Shown here one piece after another: positions 5,770 through 12,418 of a stretch of DNA of 12,418 nt. The translations under genes and the position numbers were made by a program. Position 1 is the stretch's first letter; the number at the start of each line of letters is the position of its first letter. This DNA is from Candidatus Altarchaeales archaeon (GTDB lineage Archaea; Altiarchaeota; Altiarchaeia; IMC4; QMZM01). The notes beneath the pieces are model-generated. The model was not told the DNA's origin. It saw only the letters and a program-made list of their open reading frames with translations, and did not search any database. The stretch is taken from positions 1 through 12,418 of the forward strand of contig QMZM01000027.1 in the NCBI GenBank assembly GCA_003663175.1, in the 5' to 3' direction.

Positions 5770-7554
5770 TCACCAATCCGGGGCCGAAATCTCATCGATC
5801 AATTCTATATAGAGAGAATTGCTCCATGCCTGCGCCATACATCCTCGAGATTCTCGCTTACTTGCAGAACTAAGTTCAGAGTGATGTCCTATGCAGCCAT
5901 CCCATAGTATGTCTAGGGTTGATGCATCGATGATTTTTTTGATATATTCTTTAAATCTTTCCCCATCCACTCTGTACAGAATTAGTGCAGCCATATTATT
6001 TAGAAAAAACCATGAATCACCCCTATGATAACTCTTGGGAAATTCACCGGTGTGATTTTTTGTAAATAATTTGCTCTTCTTATCAATTGTTGTTATGCCG
6101 CCCCATTTACACCATAATCTCGGTATAGAATTTTCAAAGCAGATTCTCCATTCATCCCTTGTTAATAATTCTGGATAGACATATGCCGCAATAAATATAT
6201 TTGGTCTTATTGTAAAATCTCCCAGGCCATCTGCCAAAATCTCATTATTCCAGAATTCTCTCCTAATTTTTTTCTTAAGAATGGATTCAAGTTCCAGAAA
6301 TTTGTCGTTTCTCGTTAATCTGAATGCCAATCTAAACATAATAAGAAATAATGCCTGAATCTCAATCCTTATACCCTCTCTCCCGCCACATCCAAAATCT
6401 GTATCCATCCATGTTTCATTTTTATTATTGAATAGGAATCCATTTTTCATGTAGGTATTATTTAATCTACCGATACTCTCCAAGACCCTTTCCCTTATCA
6501 TATTTCTCTCTCTTATCCCAAACATCCCCAATAGGTCATTGATTCTCTTGAAGAGCCATCCAACACTATCCGCATTCCCTATCTCTGGAATTTGAACTAT
6601 ATTTGGAATTCTGCCATCATCCATCAGCATTTTTAGGTCTCTGTATATAATCTTCTTCTTCATTTCATCGTCAACATTAATTATTGAAATTAATTCGTCT
6701 CTCGTCCAGTATTGGAAGAACCACGGCAATCCCGCGATGATACCATCCTCGGTTGTTAACTGATATAATGAATTTAGACAGCAGAGATAGGCAAATCTTA
6801 TCTCATCATTTTTTATATTTCTCACATAATTCCATCTATGCATTAGAAATTCCTCGGTCATCCTCTTGTTTTTCTCCTTGAGCATAGAGAAATTTTCATA
6901 TACATACATTGCTTCTCTAATCGCGGAATCCCTTTCACTGCTAAATGAGATTACGACTCTATCGGATTTCAGTTTTAGGGCATTATAAACATAGATTTCA
7001 TGGGGCATAGAGTTCCTCTCCCTATCAAATTCGTATGATGCGAGTTCCCATTTATCAATGATTTTATACTCACTCGCACCATTTATCGCTATGAATGCGT
7101 CGAATTCTCCCTCTTGAGTATATCTTATTACCAAGGTGTTATTTTCTTCAAATATGTTGTAGAATCTGCCGAATTCTGGAATTTTATATATATCGCGAAC
7201 ATCCAAAATGAGAGAAATCCACTCCTCGTCATCTAATTCGTATGCAACAGAATTCATATGATAGGGCATAAAGAATTTCTCTCTATTTTCATCGAATCTT
7301 CTTTCCACGGAATAGAATTTATTAACAATCTCCATAATTTCTCTGTTCTTTCTGCGTATATCTGCCACAACCCTATATGGTTTATTATTCATCTGAAAGA
7401 AAACACCTTCGTATCTACTTCTTGGTTTATCAGAATTTGAAAACAGCAGATAGCCGAGATTCTTATTACTTAAGAGAAATGATGTCTTATGGGCGTCAAT
7501 ATCATTAACATTCTTGGAGATTTTTTCTTCAAAAATATAATGAGTGATGAGCAT
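5770..7554 (-). CDS. Glycogen debranching enzyme, amylo-alpha-1,6-glucosidase-like (GDE C-terminal / GH133-type)
   Basis: Predicted to hydrolyse the alpha-1,6-linked glucose left at branch points of glycogen. Of the 594 residues, the first 230 are a beta-rich N-terminal domain (DAHKTSFLLSNKNLGYLLF; RSRYEGVFFQ). From about 245 the sequence is an (alpha/alpha)6-barrel: AGLPWFFQYWTRDELIS (274-290), DGRIPN (313-318), ETWMDTD (380-386), RIEIQALF (396-403), RPNIFIAAY (450-458), YHRGDSWFFLNNMAAL (509-524), HSELSSAS (558-565) and GCMAQAWS (571-578). These parallel the GDE C-terminal family, with W-x-RD and ETWMD at the active site; a GH15-like label is the main alternative. The 4-alpha-glucanotransferase half of eukaryotic GDE is absent. 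The ATG lies 3 bases after the GT3 stop, so it is the last gene of the operon. Confidence 0.85.
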   Translation of the reverse strand: MLITHYIFEEKISKNVNDIDAHKTSFLLSNKNLGYLLFSNSDKPRSRYEGVFFQMNNKPYRVVADIRRKNREIMEIVNKFYSVERRFDENREKFFMPYHMNSVAYELDDEEWISLILDVRDIYKIPEFGRFYNIFEENNTLVIRYTQEGEFDAFIAINGASEYKIIDKWELASYEFDRERNSMPHEIYVYNALKLKSDRVVISFSSERDSAIREAMYVYENFSMLKEKNKRMTEEFLMHRWNYVRNIKNDEIRFAYLCCLNSLYQLTTEDGIIAGLPWFFQYWTRDELISIINVDDEMKKKIIYRDLKMLMDDGRIPNIVQIPEIGNADSVGWLFKRINDLLGMFGIRERNMIRERVLESIGRLNNTYMKNGFLFNNKNETWMDTDFGCGGREGIRIEIQALFLIMFRLAFRLTRNDKFLELESILKKKIRREFWNNEILADGLGDFTIRPNIFIAAYVYPELLTRDEWRICFENSIPRLWCKWGGITTIDKKSKLFTKNHTGEFPKSYHRGDSWFFLNNMAALILYRVDGERFKEYIKKIIDASTLDILWDGCIGHHSELSSASKRESRGCMAQAWSNSLYIELIDEISAPDW

Positions 7555-7557
7555 TTT

Positions 7558-9372
7558 TTACCCAGAAGAATCGTAAACTCTCTTGATAGCAACTTTATGA
7601 GAATTTATATATGCAGATACAAGAATGTTCCAATCGGCCAGTAATGCTAAGCGACGAGCCTCCATTTTATTCTCAATCCTCTTACCTCTGTCCAATTTGC
7701 TGAATTGATAAAGTATCTCAAAGAGATTTTCTATCTTCTCCTCATCACTCCTCCTAAACATTTTGATTACATATATGCCCTCATTCTGCCTTATCGTATC
7801 TTGGGAGAGATACCTCCCAAACCCACTAAAATCTGTCGTTACCGCGGCAACTCCCAATGCGCCGGTCTCCAAGGGGGTATACCCCCATGGCTCATAGTAT
7901 GATGGAAACACTCCCAAGTGAGAGCCAATTACTGCCTCATCATAGCTCAAATCGAGCAGGTTATCTGCACCGGTCAGATAAATTGGGTATAAGATTACCT
8001 TTACTCTGTCTTCTTTTCTATTCAAAAGATTATTCTCCCTGAAACTTCTAAGTATGGGGTCATTCTCTTCATTTTGTATATCATGGGTGCATAATGGCGG
8101 ATTTCCATCTCTGAGGAATCTCATCACCTTCTTTTTTGCCTCTTTTAGAAAATCCTCTTTAAAGAGGACATTTTCCGTTATAGACTTCCTCGATATCAGT
8201 GCTCTTATAATCCTACTCTCAATTTCATTAATATTGTCTTCAATAGCATCTTTTATGTCTTCATAGTATGCCTTTGCCATGAGGAGCTCTGGCTTTATCC
8301 TTATAACATCGCTCGGAATCCAGAAGAATGTTATAATAGTTCTCCTCGATTTCTCATTTTTCAATACACGATTCAATTTGGATAATGCACTTATGAATAT
8401 ATCAATTCCCTTGTTATGAAACTCATACCTCCCGGAGATGAAGTAGATTAATATATCATCTAAATCGAATGAATAATATGGAAAGAAATAATACTGCAGG
8501 AATTCCTTTATCTTTTCCCTATATAGCCGATGCCTTATTAAAACCTCCTCAAATGTTGGCAATTTCTCCGTGTCAATTCCATTAAATAGTAACATATCTG
8601 GATTCTTTTTTAGGAAATTTCTCGCTTCGATTGCGGTTATTTCACTAACAGTTGTGAATACATCTGCAACATGCGCCGAAACCCTCTCAACTTGATGCTT
8701 TGAGTGAACCCCCCATTTGTATGCCTCCTCCTCGGGATCGATCTTCTCCATAATCGAATAGATATCAACATTATTTCCAGCCATGGTTCTGCCCAGGGTT
8801 GTTGCATGGGTTGTGAAGACCGTGGCGATCTTCAGATTATTTCTCTTTATGTAGAGCAATGCGCCACACGAAAGCCATTCATGAAAATGAGCAACGACCC
8901 TATTACCGAATAAATCTGAGATATTATGCAATAGAACACCAACGGCATCGCCCCAGAGAATTGGTTCATCAAAGTCATGAAATTCTGTGCCAAGGGAATC
9001 TATTCCGAATTTCTCCCATAATTTTGTCTTGATCTCATAATTTTTATAGATATATCCGCCGTAATCAACCAATATAACATTCGGCTCCCCCCTTATTAGC
9101 CATTTACCATAGTGACATATTATTCCCAAATTCTTTAATTTTTCAAATACTTCACTTAGTTTATCTGGTGGGACGCGCTCCCTAAATTCTGATATTGCTC
9201 TGTCTGGGAAATAGGGTCCTATCAGATAGTATCTATCCCTATACTCTTTTATCATATAAGGAACCTTCGTCTTAACTACAGTATTTATTCCACCGACCTT
9301 GTTGCAGACCTCCCAACTTATCTCAAAGACATAATACTTCTCCCCCTTCTTTTTCCCTTTTTTGTTACGCAT
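7558..9372 (-). CDS. Glycogen synthase, GT3 family (eukaryote-type)
   Basis: Elongates alpha-1,4-glucan, with UDP-glucose as the expected donor. The 604-residue chain carries the full GT3 signature set: FEISWEVCNKVGGINTVVKTK (16-36, with the donor-binding KVGGI loop), DEPILWGDAVG (135-145), HFHEW (162-166), TTHATTLGRTMAG (187-199), DVFTTVSEITAIEA (237-250), FNGID (263-267), SGRYEFHNKGIDIFI (313-327), and FPSYYEPWGYTPLE (489-502) with the E494-x7-E502 pair of retaining GT-B enzymes. The long helical insert at about 335-455 between SGRYEF and the second Rossmann core is typical of GT3 and absent from bacterial GT5 synthases. A basic helix at 562-574 aligns with the arginine cluster of eukaryotic enzymes. 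Its ATG overlaps the stop of the DUF5752-type gene by 8 bases, implying translational coupling. Confidence 0.93.
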   Translation of the reverse strand: MRNKKGKKKGEKYYVFEISWEVCNKVGGINTVVKTKVPYMIKEYRDRYYLIGPYFPDRAISEFRERVPPDKLSEVFEKLKNLGIICHYGKWLIRGEPNVILVDYGGYIYKNYEIKTKLWEKFGIDSLGTEFHDFDEPILWGDAVGVLLHNISDLFGNRVVAHFHEWLSCGALLYIKRNNLKIATVFTTHATTLGRTMAGNNVDIYSIMEKIDPEEEAYKWGVHSKHQVERVSAHVADVFTTVSEITAIEARNFLKKNPDMLLFNGIDTEKLPTFEEVLIRHRLYREKIKEFLQYYFFPYYSFDLDDILIYFISGRYEFHNKGIDIFISALSKLNRVLKNEKSRRTIITFFWIPSDVIRIKPELLMAKAYYEDIKDAIEDNINEIESRIIRALISRKSITENVLFKEDFLKEAKKKVMRFLRDGNPPLCTHDIQNEENDPILRSFRENNLLNRKEDRVKVILYPIYLTGADNLLDLSYDEAVIGSHLGVFPSYYEPWGYTPLETGALGVAAVTTDFSGFGRYLSQDTIRQNEGIYVIKMFRRSDEEKIENLFEILYQFSKLDRGKRIENKMEARRLALLADWNILVSAYINSHKVAIKRVYDSSG

Positions 9373-9685
9373 TCTCTAACTCCCTTATTGCCTTCTTGAC
9401 CCTATTCATCATTGATTTCTTTGTCTTGACATTCTTTATTCTCTCTGCAAGTTCTTCATAGCCTATAACATCTTTAATCCAGTTGTAGAAGTCATTCTTT
9501 TCCTTATTGCAGTGATAAAAGAATGTTTCATCACTCATATTCTCAAGTGCTATCGGCAATTCTCGGAGATTTCTTATTATCCAGCCATTATTCGCCCAGA
9601 AACACTTCTCTGCCGGTACATCTTGCAGGAATCTTTCAGCATCCGCCTTGCTTATCTTCTCGTGTTTTTTTGTCTTTTTTACCAT
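9365..9685 (-). CDS. Small glycogen-operon protein, DUF5752-type
   Basis: A 106-residue soluble protein with no signal peptide or membrane segment. A lysine-rich N-terminus (1-13) is followed by a core FWANNGWIIRNLRELPIALENMSDETFFYHCNKEKNDFYNWIKDVIGYEELAERI (29-83) and a basic helical tail (84-104). The pattern R-N-L-x-E-L, M-S-D-E-T-F-x-Y-H and N-D-F-x-N-W-I-x-D-V-x-G matches what I recall as DUF5752, a family often found next to glycogen or polysaccharide genes. Its biochemical function is unknown. It overlaps the GH57 gene by 7 bases and the GT3 gene by 8, so it is locked between them in the operon. That placement suggests an accessory or scaffolding role in glucan synthesis or turnover. 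The start is fixed by a strong Shine-Dalgarno site. Confidence 0.75.
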   Translation of the reverse strand: MVKKTKKHEKISKADAERFLQDVPAEKCFWANNGWIIRNLRELPIALENMSDETFFYHCNKEKNDFYNWIKDVIGYEELAERIKNVKTKKSMMNRVKKAIRELENA

Positions 9686-10896
9686 TTTTTCACCTCCATT
9701 CCAACCTTTTCAGAGTTTTCATAGAGTCTTATTCTCATATCCTCAAGAACATTCATAAATGCTATAAATGAATCGTGTGGTCTATCAAATGCATTAAAGT
9801 ATTTATGCACATCGCCATCATTGAACCACTTTGTACACATATAGTAGAAGTGGTCGGCAGTCTGTAGCCTTCTCCAGTCCTCGAGTAATTCCCCATCCTT
9901 AGATTCCTTTACTGCATTTTCGAGTTCATATAGCTTTTCTATTGCGGTTCTCTGCATTTCATTTCCCAACCACGCAGATAAATCACGTTCTATGTCTGCC
10001 CACGACAATATATTCCTCACATCTAAATCACCAACCGGCTCGTAAGTTTTTATAACCTCAGATGGGGTCATGAAATTATTATCTGGATGCTTCAGAATTT
10101 CATGTGGTAAATGCCTGAGAAATTCAAATATCCCGGTTTCCTTCCATTGATGCTCTCCGAATGTTTCATAGTCCATGAACAGATTTACAACATTTCCATT
10201 TCCATTTATAGCATTAATCCATGATGCAAATTTATCTGCAGTTAGTGGCCAACCATCCCATGACTGTAAAGAGAACCTAAATGCAATATCATCAGACAGC
10301 CTATAATTCTTGAGCAATAATTTAATATTATTTGCCATTTTTGGTCTGTAGAGAAAATTTGGACTTCTCCATCCGAGGATGTAGTCGGCTCCTTCGACGA
10401 GAACGCCCTTATACTCCATCTTCTCAGCAAGATACGCAACTCTATTATTATAGACCAATTCCGTATTCCTGAACACCTTTGGTTTATAGTTAAATATCTC
10501 CCTGATCTTCTTCCTATGCAATTCTATCTGCTCAATAAATTCCCTTTCAGAGTAGAGGAATGCCAACGAATGGTAATATGTTTCCGATAGCAGTTCAACA
10601 CATCCAGTATCAACTAACTCTTGAAAACTATCTATGACCTCCGGTCTATACTCCTGAAATTGGTCAAGAACAACACCAGTCAGACTGAAACTAACCCTAA
10701 ATTTACCATCGGTCTCGTTAATTAAGTCCAGAATTAATCTATTTGCTGGCAGATAGCATTTATCTGCGACCTTATTCAATATTTCCCTATTCTTTTCTTC
10801 ATCAAAGTAATTACTATACCTGCCTATATCAAATACTCTATACTTCCTTAATCTGTATGGCTGATGAACCTGAAAATAAAAACAAACCGAGACCAT
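9679..10896 (-). CDS. GH57 family alpha-amylase / 4-alpha-glucanotransferase
   Basis: Predicted intracellular enzyme acting on alpha-1,4-glucan by retaining hydrolysis or chain transfer. From the ATG at 10896 the protein has 405 residues. GH57 motifs are in order: FYFQVHQPYRL (7-16+), SFSLTGVVLDQF (69-80), ELLSETYYHSLAFLYS (101-116), VFRNTEL (141-147) with E146 as predicted nucleophile, and FMDYETFGEHQW (240-251) with D242 as predicted acid/base. The set resembles the short amylase-like GH57 proteins of methanogen glycogen clusters rather than the longer GH57 branching enzymes. In-frame ATGs at 10908 and 10926 would overlap the upstream gene further. I chose 10896 because MVSVCFYFQVHQPY matches the family start and the ATG falls one base after the upstream stop. 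No signal peptide is visible. Confidence 0.9.
   Translation of the reverse strand: MVSVCFYFQVHQPYRLRKYRVFDIGRYSNYFDEEKNREILNKVADKCYLPANRLILDLINETDGKFRVSFSLTGVVLDQFQEYRPEVIDSFQELVDTGCVELLSETYYHSLAFLYSEREFIEQIELHRKKIREIFNYKPKVFRNTELVYNNRVAYLAEKMEYKGVLVEGADYILGWRSPNFLYRPKMANNIKLLLKNYRLSDDIAFRFSLQSWDGWPLTADKFASWINAINGNGNVVNLFMDYETFGEHQWKETGIFEFLRHLPHEILKHPDNNFMTPSEVIKTYEPVGDLDVRNILSWADIERDLSAWLGNEMQRTAIEKLYELENAVKESKDGELLEDWRRLQTADHFYYMCTKWFNDGDVHKYFNAFDRPHDSFIAFMNVLEDMRIRLYENSEKVGMEVKKW
9690..9697 (-). promoter_or_regulatory. Strong Shine-Dalgarno site for the DUF5752-type gene
   Basis: On the minus strand GGAGGTGA lies four bases before the ATG at 9685, within the last codons of the GH57 gene. 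It is complementary to the archaeal 16S rRNA 3' end and is by far the clearest ribosome-binding site in the window. It fixes the start and suggests the small protein is translated efficiently compared with its operon partners. Confidence 0.8.
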
Positions 10897-10897
10897 T

Positions 10898-12170
10898 TTA
10901 TTTTCCATAGATAGAAAGTGCGTCATTATAAATTGATAGACACTTTCTCGCCGGGATATCCCAACTAAAATTCCTTATCTCCTCTAACGCACCATTTCTT
11001 AGACAATTCCTTAATTCTTTATATCGTAAAACCGCTACGATATAATTTGCAATCATCTCGATATCCCAGAAGTCTGCAATTAGACAATTCCTTATCACTT
11101 CGGAGACGCCAGACTGCTTTGTTATTATGATTGGTGTTCCATTGGCAATCGCCTCCAATGCGGTTATCCCAAATGGTTCCGATACAGAGGTCATCACATA
11201 TACATCGGCAATTCTATATATTCTCTTGAGATCGTCTCCAGATAGGAAATCTGTGAATAATACCCTATCACCAATACCCAAGCGCGTCGCTTCCTCAACG
11301 ATGTATGGGAACATATCACCACTACCTCCCATAACGAAAATCGCATCTGGTTCTATCTCAGATACCATCTTTGCAACTCTAAGAAAATGATCCGGACCCT
11401 TTTGTATTGTCATTCTGCCAAGAAATAGGACAATTTTACGATACTTCTTTATGGGATAATCCTCAATCAATTTCTCCGATTCAAATTCAAAATAATCAAT
11501 TGAATTATGCACAACATGAATCTTTTCTGGATCAATTCCATAATTCCTTATAACAATATCCTTCGTGTAATTACTAACCGTAATTATAAGATCCGCCTCT
11601 TTCATTCCCTTCTTTTCAATACCATATACGAATGGATTTGGATTTCCCGCGGTTCTATCAATCTCGGTTGCGTGGACATGCACTATAAGCGGAGCATCCT
11701 TACCAAGCCTTCTTGCAATATTCTTTGCAACAATACCTGCCGGATATGTCATCCAGTCATGACAATGTATAATTATCAAATTCCTCCTCTCTGGCAATAA
11801 TCTCGGCATATCTTGCATACTTCCTAACTTCTTCAGCCAGATTACCGCTATAGATTGCAAATTCCTCTGGATTAATGGCACCCAGCCCAAATTTCTCCTC
11901 GACATTCCTTAGTGAAATTGATGTGATATATGGTTTTATATTGGACGGAATTGCCCTAAATTTAACCCTCCTTCTGTCGAGACCATAGTTCTCGGGTGTT
12001 AGAATCTTTACATGTTCATTTTCAATACTACCGGGCATCACGGGTAGAACAAATATAACCTCGGCATTGTTCCTCGCAAGACCCTTTGTCAAACCATAAC
12101 ATGCAGTTCCCAGACCTCCAGAGGTAAATGGCGGGAATTCCCACCCAAACATAAGCACCCTGACATTCAT
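10898..12170 (-). CDS. Glycogen synthase-like glycosyltransferase (GT4/GT5-like), split by a one-base frameshift
   Basis: A GT-B glycosyltransferase expected to extend alpha-1,4-glucan from a nucleotide-glucose donor. Two reading frames join into one 423-residue protein. The first runs from ATG 12170 (MNVRVLMFGWEFPPFTSGGLG, with the glycine-rich donor loop SGGLG at 17-21) to FD at 131-132. The frame then changes at about 11773, and the second continues IIHCHDWMTYPAG (133-145), HVHATEIDRTAGNP (164-177), FLGRMTIQKGPDHF (249-262), MGGSGD (280-285) and SEPFGITALEAIANGTP (330-346), with the E331-x7-E339 pair. Removing one A from the minus-strand GATAATTATA restores continuity. Without that, the first frame stops at 11757. 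An earlier ATG at 12281 adds residues unlike the family. This is the first gene of the operon; its stop is one base before the GH57 start. Real mutation versus assembly error is unresolved. Confidence 0.85.
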
Positions 12171-12418
12171 TGTCAACATCTCATATTTTAAAAGAATTGG
12201 AACAAAACGAGAGAGTATACATTTATCTATTTCAGCAAGAAAATAAAAATGATAATTAAAAATATTCTGACATTTGTACATAAAATTCTCAATATTTTGA
12301 GCAAAATGTAAACATTCTTATTTTTTTGTTCAGAATATGGGCATATACGGTAAAGATAATGTGGCTTTTGACAAAAATGTTCAATTTTTTTATATCAATA
12401 AGATACACAGTATAAAAA
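12171..12418. other. Non-coding AT-rich region upstream of the glycogen operon
   Basis: These 248 bases hold no convincing gene. They should contain the glycogen operon promoter: TATA-like stretches on the minus strand include ttttaaaata (about 12183-12192) and ataaatgtata (about 12216-12227). Further up there are nested inverted repeats: ATATTCTGA (12262-12270) with TCAGAATAT (12330-12338), ACATTT (12270-12275) with AAATGT (12304-12309), and CTCAA (12288-12292) with TTGAG (12297-12301). An open plus-strand frame from ATG 12337 runs 27 codons to the window edge without family resemblance. Confidence 0.5.

Noticed and set aside
10897..10926. Longer GH57 starts at 10926 and 10908
   Set aside because: They overlap the upstream synthase gene by up to 29 bases and add residues before the conserved family N-terminus.
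12171..12281. 37-residue extension of the synthase from ATG 12281
   Set aside because: The added residues are aromatic and lysine-rich, unlike GT4/GT5 N-termini, and cover promoter-like AT-rich DNA.
12292..12417. Minus-strand open frame of about 42 codons entering from the window end
   Set aside because: Composition looks like translated AT-rich spacer and no motif is recognisable.
12337..12418. Plus-strand open frame MGIYGKDNV... running off the window end
   Set aside because: Only 27 codons in very AT-rich DNA, where such a run is not rare, and no family resemblance; more sequence to the right would decide.
1..12418. CRISPR arrays, tRNA or rRNA genes, transposases
   Set aside because: I looked for spaced repeats, tRNA-like arms and transposase motifs and saw none; the only repeats are the short ones reported.

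Overview
The window is archaeal chromosome. Marker genes are the single-chain archaeal NAC, ribosomal protein L10e, the short (89-residue) elongation factor 1-beta, a 2H-type ThpR phosphodiesterase and an archaeal-type PheS. The DNA is AT-rich, arginine is written mostly AGA/AGG and isoleucine often ATA. Several genes have TATA-like boxes close to the start codon and little Shine-Dalgarno signal. These traits would suit a thermophilic or methanogen-like euryarchaeal lineage, but I cannot fix the genus.

Layout. Positions 1-595 (minus) hold the N-terminal glutaminase part of glmS, cut by the window edge. Positions 597-1055 are a small accessory patch: an orphan RelB-type antitoxin, a decayed RelE toxin remnant that has not kept an open frame, and short direct repeats on both sides. 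nac (minus) and thpR (plus) diverge from a shared promoter region near 1446. pheS and rnhB follow on the plus strand with no gap between them. A winged-helix DUF4443-type regulator (minus) converges on rnhB and diverges from rpl10e-ef1b (plus); the intergenic region between them carries a candidate autoregulatory operator.

Positions 5770-12170 (minus) are one compact glycogen operon. In transcription order it encodes a GT4/GT5-like glycogen synthase (interrupted by a one-base frameshift), a GH57 amylase/glucanotransferase, a small DUF5752-type protein, a eukaryote-type GT3 glycogen synthase, and an amylo-alpha-1,6-glucosidase-like debranching enzyme. Neighbouring genes overlap or are separated by at most 3 bases, so they are very probably co-transcribed and translationally coupled. 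The two synthases would extend alpha-1,4 glucan. The GH57 enzyme would cut or transfer alpha-1,4 chains, and the debranching enzyme would hydrolyse alpha-1,6 branch stubs. No branching enzyme and no glycogenin-like primer is visible here.

The most interesting parts are this two-synthase operon with its conserved-looking small DUF5752 partner, and the partly retained basic helix in the GT3 enzyme at the place where eukaryotic glycogen synthase binds glucose-6-phosphate. Also notable are the toxin-antitoxin fossil with flanking repeats beside glmS and the tandem mini-ORF-like repeat just before the glmS start. The last 248 bases (12171-12418) hold no convincing gene, only promoter-like AT-rich DNA with inverted repeats.
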